From the NCBI RefSeq assembly GCF_026008495.1, contig NZ_BQUN01000096.1, positions 1 to 64,000 of the forward strand: a DNA stretch of 64,000 nt, written 5' to 3'. Source of the stretch: Streptomyces sp. A012304. Lineage in GTDB: Bacteria > Actinomycetota > Actinomycetes > Streptomycetales > Streptomycetaceae. Under the pieces are notes generated by a model. It searched no databases. It was not told the DNA's origin and saw only the letters and a list, made by a program, of their open reading frames with translations. A program made the translations under genes and the position numbers. Below, piece by piece: positions 53,177 to 62,117 of this stretch. How positions within the stretch are numbered: the first letter of the stretch is position 1; each line of letters starts with the position of its first letter.

Positions 53177-54193
53177 TCAGACACGAACCCGCAGGTGGTA
53201 GAAGCGCGTCGTCTGGACCGCGTTCTGGTTGTCGTCGCTCACCAGCAGCACCTTCAGCCGGCCCTTCGAGTACCCCGTGATCACCATGCCCTCGATGTTG
53301 TCCAGCAGCGGATTCGGCTGCGGCTGCTTGGCGGTCGCCCCCAGGGACGGGCAGTCCACCAGGTCGGCGAGGAGGGTCTTGGCGACCGGGCGTACGCCGT
53401 CCTGGCCGGTCAGGTTCTCGACGCCGCTGGTGTCGGTGGCGCGGCGCGGGTCGGCCAGGTAGAGGCGGACGGTGTTGCCGACGCCCGCGGTGAAGCCGCG
53501 CTCCAGGACGAGGAGCCGGCCGTCGGGGGTCGCCTGGACCTCGGGGACGCCCAGGCCGGGGTCGGCGCGGTAGGCGTACTGGGCGCCGAGCCGGAAGTGG
53601 CCGCGCCACCGTTGCCAGGTCTGGAAGCGGACGGTGCCCGCGCTGTCGCCGGCCAGCGCGTACTCCATCGACGCCAGCAGCGTGCGGCCGCCGGGCAGCA
53701 GGGTCAGACCCTCGAAGGTGCCGTTGGGGACGGCACGGCCGGCCGGGGCGACCCGCAGCGCGTCGGGGACGGGCAGGCGGTCGAGTACCGCCCCCGCGGG
53801 GCTGTAACGGCGTACGGACGGCTCGGTCTCCGAGGTGACCAGACGGGTGCCGTCGCGATCCACGGCCAGGCCCTCGGCGTCGAGGGCGGCGCCGCTGTCG
53901 TCGGCGAGCGGGACGACCGACTCGGGCGCGAGGGTCCTGGCGTCCAGGCCGAAGAGGGCGGAGCGGTCGGAGAGGGCGGCCAGGGAGCCGTCCCGGTCGA
54001 CCGCGAGCGCGGAGAGGTTGCCGACGAAGGCGCCCTGGTAGGTGGTCTTGTCCAGGGCGTCGGAGAAGCCGTCGATGGAGACGGCCGGTGCACAGGCCCG
54101 GTTCGGCTGGGCGTTCGCGGGCCCGGCGGCGCTGAGGCAGGTGGCCGCCGCCAGGCCGGCGGTGAGGGTGGCGAGTACGGTTCGCAGGCGCAT
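53177..54193 (-). CDS. Secreted esterase-like/phytase-like beta-propeller protein
   Basis: A 338-residue exported protein. Signal peptide RLRTVLATLTAGLAAATCLS, cut after ANA. The mature part is the esterase-like activity of phytase domain: repeated propeller-type strands such as LSALAVDRDGSLAALSDRS and LDAEGLAVDRDGTRLVTSET, with NIEGMVITGYSKGRLKVLLV near the end. Acidic residues in these repeats probably bind metal. Substrate unknown, perhaps phosphate esters. Start at the ATG 54193. It follows the ABC exporter start by about 90 bp. Confidence 0.8.
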   Translation of the reverse strand: MRLRTVLATLTAGLAAATCLSAAGPANAQPNRACAPAVSIDGFSDALDKTTYQGAFVGNLSALAVDRDGSLAALSDRSALFGLDARTLAPESVVPLADDSGAALDAEGLAVDRDGTRLVTSETEPSVRRYSPAGAVLDRLPVPDALRVAPAGRAVPNGTFEGLTLLPGGRTLLASMEYALAGDSAGTVRFQTWQRWRGHFRLGAQYAYRADPGLGVPEVQATPDGRLLVLERGFTAGVGNTVRLYLADPRRATDTSGVENLTGQDGVRPVAKTLLADLVDCPSLGATAKQPQPNPLLDNIEGMVITGYSKGRLKVLLVSDDNQNAVQTTRFYHLRVRV

Positions 54194-54246
54194 GGCCGTC
54201 ACCGTAGGACGGGAGGGTGACGTGGGGTGGGACGCACCGTTAAGGA

Positions 54247-55104
54247 TCAGCCGCCCGCGGCCACGAGATCCTTGTGGATGACCTTCGCCACGCCCTGAAT
54301 GGTCGTGATGCCGTAGTTCATGGTGCTGTTGCCGTGCGTCAGCACGGTGATCATGTAGTTGTGGCCGTTGCCGTCGAACGTGCCGACGCTGTGCACCCGC
54401 CAGCCGTTCGTGGAGCGCTGCAACCAGCCGTTCTTGACGTGCAGGGTCGCGTTCGCGGGCTTCCCGTACGGCGTGCCCCAGCGCTGCGCGGCCACCACCT
54501 GGTTCATCAGCTTCAGGGTGTACGCGCGGGCGTTGTCGCTGAGGACGGCGTTCTTGGCGGTGATGAGCTGGAGCAGCTTCTGCTCGTCGGTCACCGTGAT
54601 CTGGGTCAGCCCCCAGTAGCCGTTGGCGCCGGGCTTGGTCTGCGTCATCTTCGCGGCGGCGAGGAAGCCCTTGATCTTCGTCAGGCCGAGCTGCTTCCAC
54701 AGCTTGCTGGTCGCCGCGTTGTCCGACTTGGTGATCATGGCCTTGGCGAGCGAGCTCTCCGTCGCCGTCAGGGTCCGGTTGTGCTTCTTCGCGTCCCACA
54801 GCAGCGCGGCGAGGACGGTGACCTTCACGACGCTGGCCGAGTCGTAGGCGGTGGAGGCGCGCAGCGTGCAGGTCGTCTTGGTGGTGCGGTCGTGGAGGCC
54901 GACGGCGACCGTGCCCTTGCGGGTGGCGAGCGCGGCGGTGATGTCCTTCTGCAACTTGGCGGCCAGGCCCGCCTTGGCGGAGGAACAGACGACGGCCGGC
55001 GGGGCGGCCGCGGCGGGCGCGGCGGCGGCCACCCCGGTGACGAGGACGCCGGCGGTGAGGCCGGCCGCGAGAAGTCTCGCGCGTCTGGATATCCCGTGAG
55101 TCAT
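54247..55104 (-). CDS. Exported class A beta-lactamase-like serine hydrolase
   Basis: A 285-residue secreted protein of the penicillin-binding-like superfamily. An Arg-rich signal (GISRRARLLAAGLTAGVLVT) precedes the mature domain. The three active-site elements are present: SxxK as SASVVKV (about residues 88-92), SDN as KSDNAATSKLW (about 127) and a KxG-type motif KNGWL (about 222). It lacks the RxxxN omega loop Glu arrangement of true beta-lactamases as far as I can see, so a peptidase or resistance-unrelated function is possible. The ATG at 55104 is preferred over 55119. Confidence 0.8.
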   Translation of the reverse strand: MTHGISRRARLLAAGLTAGVLVTGVAAAAPAAAAPPAVVCSSAKAGLAAKLQKDITAALATRKGTVAVGLHDRTTKTTCTLRASTAYDSASVVKVTVLAALLWDAKKHNRTLTATESSLAKAMITKSDNAATSKLWKQLGLTKIKGFLAAAKMTQTKPGANGYWGLTQITVTDEQKLLQLITAKNAVLSDNARAYTLKLMNQVVAAQRWGTPYGKPANATLHVKNGWLQRSTNGWRVHSVGTFDGNGHNYMITVLTHGNSTMNYGITTIQGVAKVIHKDLVAAGG

Positions 55105-55367
55105 GCGGTGTTGACACACGAGCTCGGGTGAAAGGTTGTACGGATCGGCGGATCGGCGGACCGACAGACCGACACGCCGTCAGCGGCCCCCGGCCGGACC
55201 GGTCGGGGCCGCTTCTCGCCGCTCCTCGCGTCAACTCGCGTAGACAGCTCCCGACTTGCCGGTTTCCGTCATCCAATCGACATGTCCGATTCATTTACAA
55301 GGCCGCATGTCCATGTCACTCTCCCGATTGCCGCCTCCCCATCAACCCGCGTAGATCGGACACCCAC

Positions 55368-56171
55368 ATGCTGGCGACACGCATACGCCGATGGAAGTCG
55401 GTGGCCTTGGCCACCGCCGCCGTCATGGTGGGCCTCACCGCCCCCGCCCTCACCGCGACCCCCGCCGCGGCGACCACGACGGCCTACGACTCGACGTACT
55501 ACAAGAACGCGGTCGGCAAGACGGGTACGAGCCTGAAGTCGGCCCTGCACACGATCGTCACCCCCCAGACGAAGCTGTCGTACTCGGCTCTCTGGGAGGC
55601 GCTGAAGGTCACCGACCAGGACCCGAACAACAGCAGCAACGTCAAGCTCCTCTACTCCGGCATCTCCCGCAGCAAGTCGCTGAACGGCGGCAACACCGGC
55701 AACTGGAACCGTGAGCACGTGTGGGCCCAGTCCCACGGCGACTTCGGCACCTCCGCGGGTCCCGGCACCGATCTGCACCACATCCGGCCCGAGGACGTGA
55801 CGGTCAACTCCATCCGCGGCAACAAGGACTTCGACAACGGCGGCAGCAGCTTCACCAACTCCGGCGGCAGCCTCACCGACTCCAACTCCTTCGAGCCGCG
55901 CGACGCCGTCAAGGGCGACGTGGCCCGCATGATCCTCTACATGGCCGTCCGCTACGAGGGCGGCGACGGCTGGCCCAACCTGGAGCCCAACGACCTCGTC
56001 ACCAACGGCAGCGTCCCCTACCACGGCCGTCTCTCCGTGCTGAAGGCCTGGAACGACGAGGACCCGCCGGACGCCTTCGAGGAGCGCCGCAACCAGGTCA
56101 TCTACGACACCTACCAGCACAACCGCAACCCGTTCATCGACCACCCGGAGTGGGTCGAGGCGATCTGGTAG
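55368..56171 (+). CDS. Secreted endonuclease I family nuclease
   Basis: A 267-residue exported nuclease of the EndoI/NucM type (beta-beta-alpha metal fold). The signal peptide is RIRRWKSVALATAAVMVGLT with cleavage after AAA. The active site is WNREHVWAQSHGDF, with the catalytic His in REHVW and nearby metal ligands, followed by GTDLHHIRPEDV and NSIRGNKDFDNGG. The C-terminus HNRNPFIDHPEWVEAIW is typical. It degrades extracellular DNA. The ATG at 55368 starts the signal; the 250-bp upstream region shares the space with the divergent beta-lactamase-like gene. Confidence 0.92.
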   Translation: MLATRIRRWKSVALATAAVMVGLTAPALTATPAAATTTAYDSTYYKNAVGKTGTSLKSALHTIVTPQTKLSYSALWEALKVTDQDPNNSSNVKLLYSGISRSKSLNGGNTGNWNREHVWAQSHGDFGTSAGPGTDLHHIRPEDVTVNSIRGNKDFDNGGSSFTNSGGSLTDSNSFEPRDAVKGDVARMILYMAVRYEGGDGWPNLEPNDLVTNGSVPYHGRLSVLKAWNDEDPPDAFEERRNQVIYDTYQHNRNPFIDHPEWVEAIW

Positions 56172-56357
56172 AACTCCCGGCCCGGCCGGCACCGGCGCCG
56201 AGCACGCGGTCCGGCACCCGACCCCGGGGCCGGACCGCGGTGCGTGCGCCGGGCGGGCCGCTCGGCCGGTCCCGAACATCTCCCCCTCCCCCGCCGTACC
56301 GATCATGGGAACGGTCGTGCGACGCGTGGGAACGACAACGGGAGCGGGGAAGAGGTC

Positions 56358-56978
56358 ATGGGCCACTGCCTGGAGATGAGCACCGGCGACATGCGCGGTG
56401 TGGTGCGGCTGCTCACCTCGGTGGAGCGGACGCGGCAGCAGGAACGGATGCTCGGCATCGTGCGGGACCGGTGCCTCAGGGCCGACGCGCGGCTGCGGGA
56501 GCAGGGCGTCGTGCCTGCCGTGTCGGTGAGCCGGGCGCTGGAGGAGCTGATCGAGGGGACGCCCAGCGCGCAGTTGTGTCCCTCGTACACCTACGCCTTC
56601 CACGAGACGGTGGCGCCGCACTTCTCCGACCCCACCGACCTCGGGGTGTGGCCGCGGCCCTCGTGGTTCTACCGGCTGGACGGCGAACTGGCCCGGTGGG
56701 GTGTGCCGTCGGAGGTGCGGCCGGTGTCGTTCCTGTTCAACGGGCCGCCGCTGCGGCTGCCGCATCCCGGTGACGCCACCCCGCAGATCGGGGTGCTGCC
56801 GGCGCAGCGGGCGGGCGCGCTCGCGGCGGCGTACGCGCCGCTGGCCGACCGTCTCGACCCCGAATTCGCCGACGTGGTGCGGAGGTTCGCGGAGCTGATG
56901 GCCTTCGAGGCGCAGGAGTGGGAGACCGCGCGGAAGCTGGGCCGCACGGACGACACCATCTTCTTCTGGCTCTGCTGA
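56358..56978 (+). CDS. Unknown protein, about 206 residues
   Basis: An unassigned cytoplasmic protein. The N-terminal half is helical (LTSVERTRQQERMLGIVRDR, ALEELIEGTPSAQ), and the C-terminal half includes FNGPPLRLPHPGDATPQIGV and ends in DDTIFFWLC. No motif I can name, no signal peptide, no membrane helix. Normal Streptomyces codon use. ATG at 56358 after GAAGAGGTC. It converges on the ThDP-enzyme gene with only 20 bp between the stops. Confidence 0.6.
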   Translation: MGHCLEMSTGDMRGVVRLLTSVERTRQQERMLGIVRDRCLRADARLREQGVVPAVSVSRALEELIEGTPSAQLCPSYTYAFHETVAPHFSDPTDLGVWPRPSWFYRLDGELARWGVPSEVRPVSFLFNGPPLRLPHPGDATPQIGVLPAQRAGALAAAYAPLADRLDPEFADVVRRFAELMAFEAQEWETARKLGRTDDTIFFWLC

Positions 56979-56998
56979 GCCGGGACGCCGAGCCGGGC

Positions 56999-58684
56999 TC
57001 AGCCCAGGTGGGTGGGCGCGAACATGCGCAGCACCGCCGGGAGGACGACCACCGACGGCCCGGCCGAGGCCAGCGCCTTCGCCAGGTCCGCCGCCAGGCT
57101 CCGCGGGGTCGTCCGCACCCCGGGCACACCGAAGGACTCGGCGAGCGCCACGTAGTCCGGGCCGGTCAGCTCGGTCGCCGTGGTCTGCCCGAAGGCGTCG
57201 GTCATGTACTCGCGCAGGATGCCGTAGCCGCCGTCGTCGACGATGAGCCAGGTGACGTCAAGGTCGTACTGACGGGCCGTCGCCAGCTCCGCGATCGAGT
57301 ACAGGGCGCCGCCGTCGCCCGACACCGCCAGCACCGGGCGGGTCGGGTCGGCCACCGCCGCGCCCAGCGCCGCCGGGAACGCGTAGCCGAGGCCGCCCGC
57401 GCCCTGGGCGGAGTGCATGAGGTTGGGGCCCTTCGGGTCGAACGCCGACCAGGCCCAGTAGGCGAGGATCGTCATGTCCCAGAAGGACGGCGCGTCGGCG
57501 GGCAGGGCCCGGCGGACCGACTCCAGCACCTCCTGCTCCAGGGTGAGGTCCTGGGCGGCGATCCGCCGCGCGACCCGCTCGAGCAGGTCCCGTACCCGCT
57601 GTGGTGCCGTGTCGTCCTGGCGGGCCGGCACCGTCTCCAGCAGCGCCTGCAACGCCAGCCGGGCGTCCGCGTGGATGCCGAGGGCCGGGTGGTTGGACTC
57701 CAGCTTCCCGAGGTCGGCCTCGATCTGGACGACCCGGCCCCGGGGCTTGAAGGTGTGGTAGTTGGACGACAGTTCACCGAGGCCCGAGCCCACCACCAGC
57801 AGGACGTCCGCGTCCTCCAGGAAGTCCGTGGTGTGGCGGTCCTCCAGCCAGGACCGGAGGGACAGCGGGTGCGTCCAGGGGAAGGCGCCCTTGCCGCCGA
57901 AGGTCGTCACCACCGGGGCCTGGAGCCGCTCCGCCAGCTGACGGAGCTTCCTCGACGCGTCCGCGCGGACCACTCCCCCGCCCGCGATGATCGCCGGACG
58001 GGCGGCGCGGGCCAGCAGGTCGGCCGCCACGGCCGTCAGTTCGGGGCGCGGGGGCAGGTCCTCCGGGAGCGCGTCCGGGGCCGTCACCACCGGGATCACC
58101 GTCGGCGCCAGCAGCACGTCCTGCGGGATCTCCACCCACACCGGGCCGTGCGGGGCGGTCAGCGCCGACCTCCAGGCCTCCGCGAGCGCGGAGGGGATCT
58201 GCGACGGGGAGCGGACCACGTGGACGGACTTCACCACCCCGCGGAAGGACGCCGCCTGGTCGGGGAGTTCGTGCAGATAGCCGTGGCGGCCGCCGCCCAG
58301 CCCGGCCGTGGGGACCTGGCCGCAGATCGCCAGGACCGGCGCGCCGGCCGCCGCCGCCTCCTGGAGCGCGGGCAGCGCGGTCAGCGCGCCGGGACCGGTG
58401 GACAGCAGCAGCGGCGCCGCCTCGCCCGTGATCCGGCCGTACGCGTCCGCCGCGAAGGCGGCGTTGTTCTCCACCCGCAGGCCGACGTACCGCAGGTCGG
58501 AGCGGCGCACCGCGTCGAACAGGGCGAGGGCGTGCTGGCCGGGCAGGCCGAAGACGGTGGTCGCGCCGAGCCCGGCCAGGGTCTCCACGACCAGGTCTCC
58601 GCCGGTGCGGCCGGGGGGAGGGTCGAGCGCGGCCTCCGTCTGCGCGGCGGTCGGACGGAGCACCAGGTCGTGGTCGTGCGTCAC
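56999..58684 (-). CDS. ThDP-dependent decarboxylase, candidate 2-ketoarginine decarboxylase
   Basis: A 561-residue thiamine-diphosphate enzyme of the acetolactate-synthase/benzoylformate-decarboxylase group. The catalytic Glu is in GLRVENNAAFAADAYGR (N-terminal domain), GDLVVETLAGLGATTVFGLP is the typical opening, and the ThDP pyrophosphate domain has LAVSGDGGALYS ... IVDDGGYG. It overlaps the agmatinase-family gene by GTGA (start GTG 58684, its stop TGA 58681-58683). That coupling suggests it acts on a guanidino keto acid: AruI of Pseudomonas is a ThDP 2-ketoarginine decarboxylase of about the same length. Acetolactate synthase is less likely, since no regulatory subunit is nearby. Confidence 0.75.
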   Translation of the reverse strand: MTHDHDLVLRPTAAQTEAALDPPPGRTGGDLVVETLAGLGATTVFGLPGQHALALFDAVRRSDLRYVGLRVENNAAFAADAYGRITGEAAPLLLSTGPGALTALPALQEAAAAGAPVLAICGQVPTAGLGGGRHGYLHELPDQAASFRGVVKSVHVVRSPSQIPSALAEAWRSALTAPHGPVWVEIPQDVLLAPTVIPVVTAPDALPEDLPPRPELTAVAADLLARAARPAIIAGGGVVRADASRKLRQLAERLQAPVVTTFGGKGAFPWTHPLSLRSWLEDRHTTDFLEDADVLLVVGSGLGELSSNYHTFKPRGRVVQIEADLGKLESNHPALGIHADARLALQALLETVPARQDDTAPQRVRDLLERVARRIAAQDLTLEQEVLESVRRALPADAPSFWDMTILAYWAWSAFDPKGPNLMHSAQGAGGLGYAFPAALGAAVADPTRPVLAVSGDGGALYSIAELATARQYDLDVTWLIVDDGGYGILREYMTDAFGQTTATELTGPDYVALAESFGVPGVRTTPRSLAADLAKALASAGPSVVVLPAVLRMFAPTHLG

Positions 58685-59649
58685 TTCGCGCGGGCCTCCG
58701 CGATCTGCCGGGACATGATGGTGGTCAGTTCGTACGCCGTGTGCGACGCCGCCACCGACGTGATCTCCGCGTGATCGTACGCGGGGGCCACCTCGACGAC
58801 GTCCGCCGAGACCAGGTTGCACCCGGCGAGCCCCCGCAGGATCTCCAGGAGTTCCCGCGACGTCATGCCGCCCGCCTCCGGCGTTCCCGTGCCGGGCGCG
58901 TGCGCCGGGTCGAGGCAGTCGATGTCGATGGAGATGTACAGGGGGCGGTCGCCGATGCGCTGGCGGAGCTGGTCGGCGACCTCGTCGGCGCCCCGGCGGT
59001 AGACGTCGGCCGAGGTGACGATGCCGAAGCCCATCTTCTCGTCGTCGGTGAGGTCCTGCTTGCCGTACAGCGGGCCGCGGGTGCCGACGTGCGAGAGCGC
59101 CTCGGTGTCGAGGATGCCCTCCTCCACCGCCCGCCGGAACGGCGTGCCGTGGGTGTACTCGGCGCCGAAGTAGGTGTCCCAGGTGTCGAGGTGCGCGTCG
59201 AAGTGGAGCAGGGCGACCGGGCCGTGCTTCTTCGCGACCGAGCGCAGCAGCGGCAGCGCGATGGTGTGGTCGCCGCCCAGGGTCATCAGGCGGGCGCCGC
59301 TGCCGAGCAGCTCGTCCGCCGCCGCCTCGACCGTCTCCACGGCCTCGTGGATGTCGAACGGGTTGACGGCGATGTCGCCGCCGTCCGCGACCTGGGCGAG
59401 CGCGAAGGGGGAGGCGTCCTGCGCCGGGTTGTAGGGCCGCAGCAGCCGGGACGCCTCGCGGATCGCGTTGCCGCCGAAGCGGGCGCCGGGCCGGTAGGAG
59501 ACGCCCGAGTCGAACGGCACGCCCACGACGGCGATGTCGGCGCGGCCGACCTCGTCGAGGCGGGGCAGCCGGGCGAAGGTCGCGGGGCCGGCGTAGCGCG
59601 GGATCCGGGAGGAGTCGACCGGCCCGCGGGGCGTCTCGTTGCTGCTCAT
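58681..59649 (-). CDS. speB: Agmatinase-family ureohydrolase
   Basis: A 322-residue manganese ureohydrolase. The metal motifs are GGDHTIALP, LLHFDAHLDTWD and SIDIDCLDPAHAPGTGTPE, all intact. It hydrolyses a guanidino compound to urea and an amine: agmatine, or guanidinobutyrate in the related GbuA group, which cannot be told apart from sequence alone. The ATG at 59649 begins the family N-terminus. It is the first gene of a two-gene unit with the ThDP decarboxylase and is divergent from a PucR regulator. Confidence 0.85.
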   Translation of the reverse strand: MSSNETPRGPVDSSRIPRYAGPATFARLPRLDEVGRADIAVVGVPFDSGVSYRPGARFGGNAIREASRLLRPYNPAQDASPFALAQVADGGDIAVNPFDIHEAVETVEAAADELLGSGARLMTLGGDHTIALPLLRSVAKKHGPVALLHFDAHLDTWDTYFGAEYTHGTPFRRAVEEGILDTEALSHVGTRGPLYGKQDLTDDEKMGFGIVTSADVYRRGADEVADQLRQRIGDRPLYISIDIDCLDPAHAPGTGTPEAGGMTSRELLEILRGLAGCNLVSADVVEVAPAYDHAEITSVAASHTAYELTTIMSRQIAEARAK

Positions 59650-59666
59650 GACCTGCCTTCTTTCCC

Positions 59667-59722
59667 GCGCTCCGGCGCGTGCGTACGACTCTACGGGCAT
59701 CGACCCTAGGTGGCCGGAGCGC
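59667..59722. promoter_or_regulatory. 10-bp inverted repeat in the speB/pucR intergenic region
   Basis: GCGCTCCGGC (59667-59676) and GCCGGAGCGC (59713-59722) are perfect complements 36 bp apart, within the 131-bp divergent region. It could be a split operator for the PucR regulator or a hairpin in the speB leader. Confidence 0.4.
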
Positions 59723-59780
59723 GGCTGCGAAGTGTACGTTTCCTCCATCGAGAGTGGCCTTGATGTAAGGAACGCACACC

Positions 59781-61262
59781 GTGTCCGATCCCGCCGTCCC
59801 GCCCACTCCCCCGGTGCCGCTGGCGGCGCTGCTGGCCCGCGAGGACCTGGCGCTGCGGCGGATCGCCGGGCCGGACGACCCCGGGACCGTGATCCACGGG
59901 GCGCACGCCTCGGAGATGACCGACCCGTACCCGTACCTGCTGGGCGGCGAGCTGCTGCTGACGGCGGGGGCGCATGCTCCCGGCCCCCGGGCGGCGGGTT
60001 CCGGGACGTACTTCGACGACTACGTCTCCCGCATCGTGGCGGCGGGCGGCGCGGCCCTCGGGTTCGGTCTCGCGCCCGTGCACGACAGCGTGCCGCGGGC
60101 GCTGGTCGCCGCCTGCGACGCCCACGGGCTGCCGCTGCTGGAGGTGCCGGAGCGGACGACGTTCTCGGGCGTGGCCCGCGCGGTCTGGCAGCTCATGGCG
60201 CAGGCCCGGCACGCCGAGCTGCGCCGGGTCACCGAGGCCCAGCAGAGTCTCGCCTCCGCCGCCTCCGGCCCGGACCCGGTGCCGTCGGTGCTGCGGCGGC
60301 TGGCGCAGCGGGTCGGGGGGTGGGCGGTGCTGTACGGGCCGGAGGGCGCGCCGGTCGCACGGGCCGGGCGCCGCCCGCGGGACCCGGTGGACGAGCCGCT
60401 GGCCGAGCTGGTCCGGGTCCTCGCGGCCCGGGGCGCGGCCACCGCCGGCGACACCACGGCCGCCGGGACCCATCTGGCCGCCTACGCGCTCGGCGCGGGC
60501 CGGGGCTTCGCGCTGGGGGTGGCCGCCCCGCGCCGGGAGCCCGGTGACCACACCATCGCCTCCGTCGCCGCCGTCCTGCTCTCCCTGCTCACCGGTGAGC
60601 GGCACGGCGGCACGGGAGCGGCCCGCTCGTCGGCGCTGGTACGGCTGCTGCTGGGCGCGTCACCGCAGGAGGTCGCCCCGCTGCTGGGCGAGGAGCGGTG
60701 TGTCGTCGTGCACGCCCGGCCCGAACACACCGCCGCGGCGGACGCCGTGGCCGCCTCCGCGCTGGGCGCGGCCCTCGGCTCCCCGCTGGTCGACCTCGCG
60801 GAGGGCGTCGTACGGGTGCTGGTGCCCGCCGGGCGGGAGCCCGGCCCGCAGCCGGGGTGGACGCTCGGCCTCAGCGCGCCCGCCGCCCCCGCCGACTGGC
60901 CGGCCGCCGACGCGCAGGCCGCCCGGGCCCTGGCCCGCGCCCGCGCCACCCGCGCGCCGCTGGTCCGGTACGGCGCCCGCACCGCCCTCGCCGGCCTGGT
61001 CGCCCCCGAGGACGCCAGGGAGCACGCGCGGGCGCTGCTCACGCCGGTCGCCGCGGCCCCGGCCCTGACCGAGACCCTGCGCGCCTGGCTGTCCCTGCAC
61101 GGCAGCTGGGACCGTACGGCGGTGGCGCTGGGCGTGCACCGCAACACCGTGCGCCAGCGGATCGCGCGATGCGCCGCGCTGCTGCGGACGGACCTGGACG
61201 ATCCGGACGTACGGATGGAGTTGTGGTTCGCGCTGCGGGAACCCGCCGGCACCACTGAGTGA
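59781..61262 (+). CDS. PucR-family transcriptional regulator
   Basis: A 493-residue regulator with an N-terminal PucR domain (DPYPYLLGGELLLTAGAHAP, EVPERTTFSGVARAVWQLM) and a C-terminal HTH of the PucR/CdaR type (WDRTAVALGVHRNTVRQRI). PucR proteins control purine, arginine and amine catabolism. It starts with the GTG at 59781 after TAAGGAAC and is divergent from the speB-ThDP operon, which it probably controls. No other target is apparent. Confidence 0.88.
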   Translation: MSDPAVPPTPPVPLAALLAREDLALRRIAGPDDPGTVIHGAHASEMTDPYPYLLGGELLLTAGAHAPGPRAAGSGTYFDDYVSRIVAAGGAALGFGLAPVHDSVPRALVAACDAHGLPLLEVPERTTFSGVARAVWQLMAQARHAELRRVTEAQQSLASAASGPDPVPSVLRRLAQRVGGWAVLYGPEGAPVARAGRRPRDPVDEPLAELVRVLAARGAATAGDTTAAGTHLAAYALGAGRGFALGVAAPRREPGDHTIASVAAVLLSLLTGERHGGTGAARSSALVRLLLGASPQEVAPLLGEERCVVVHARPEHTAAADAVAASALGAALGSPLVDLAEGVVRVLVPAGREPGPQPGWTLGLSAPAAPADWPAADAQAARALARARATRAPLVRYGARTALAGLVAPEDAREHARALLTPVAAAPALTETLRAWLSLHGSWDRTAVALGVHRNTVRQRIARCAALLRTDLDDPDVRMELWFALREPAGTTE

Positions 61263-61315
61263 CCCACGTCCCAGCGGCCCGAACAGCGCGGACGTGCACA
61301 GGAGCCTGCCTCACA

Positions 61316-62113
61316 ATGGACACCATGCCGATACCCGGGACGCCCAGCCGCGTCGAACTCGTCGACCACCTCGTACGGACCCGTATCGCGGGGGACGTCG
61401 CGACCCCGCGGGAGAACAACCTCTCCCACTACCGCCAGCTCGCGAACGGCAACCGTCACTACTGGCTGGGCCTGGAACTCGGCGACCGCTGGAGCGACGA
61501 GCAGGACGTGCTCGCGGTGATGGCGGAGCGGGCCGGCGTCAACGACGACCCCGAGTACCGGTACGGGCAGGACACCATCGACCCGGAGCTGACCGTCGAC
61601 GCCCTGGACCGGCTGGCGGGCCGGCTGCGCAAGGCGGCCGAGGACCGGCAGCGGGTGCTGTTCGCCACCGGGCACCCGGGCGGCCTGCTCGATGTGCACC
61701 GGGCCACCGCCGCCGCCCTGCGCGCGGCCGGCTGCGAGATCGTCGTCATCCCGGACGGGTTGCAGACCGACGAGGGGTACGTCATGCAGTTCGCGGACGT
61801 GGCGGTCCTGGAGCACGGGGCGACCCTGTGGCACACCCACTCGGGGGAGCCGATGAAGGCCATCCTGACGGCGCTGGAGCGCGTCGGAGCCCCGCTGCCC
61901 GACCTGGTCGTCGCCGACCACGGCTGGGCGGGCTACGCGGGACAGCACGGCGTCGACTCCGTCGGGTACGCCGACTGCAACGACCCGGCGCTGTTCATCG
62001 CGGAGGCCGAGGGCACCGTGCAGGTGACGGTGCCGCTCGACGACCATGTCGTCAGCCCCCGCCACTACGACCCGATGACGGCGTACCTGCTGGCGGAGGC
62101 GGGGCTGGCCTGA
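61316..62113 (+). CDS. Conserved phosphatase-annotated protein
   Basis: A 265-residue protein with a Rossmann-like alpha/beta fold that, as I recall, is annotated as a phosphatase in Streptomyces. Conserved segments are VLFATGHPGGLLDVHRATAA, VLEHGATLWHTHSGEPM and VVADHGWAGYAGQHGVDSVG, with several His and Asp residues that could bind metal. No signal peptide. ATG at 61316; a second in-frame ATG lies 9 nt downstream. Function uncertain; it follows the PucR gene closely on the same strand but is not obviously part of the arginine route. Confidence 0.6.
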   Translation: MDTMPIPGTPSRVELVDHLVRTRIAGDVATPRENNLSHYRQLANGNRHYWLGLELGDRWSDEQDVLAVMAERAGVNDDPEYRYGQDTIDPELTVDALDRLAGRLRKAAEDRQRVLFATGHPGGLLDVHRATAAALRAAGCEIVVIPDGLQTDEGYVMQFADVAVLEHGATLWHTHSGEPMKAILTALERVGAPLPDLVVADHGWAGYAGQHGVDSVGYADCNDPALFIAEAEGTVQVTVPLDDHVVSPRHYDPMTAYLLAEAGLA

Positions 62114-62117
62114 GGGG

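Noticed and set aside
56999..59806. An apparent 935-residue fusion of the ureohydrolase region and the ThDP enzyme
   Set aside because: The ThDP gene has its own GTG start overlapping the ureohydrolase stop. The upstream part of the frame is the ureohydrolase gene read out of frame.
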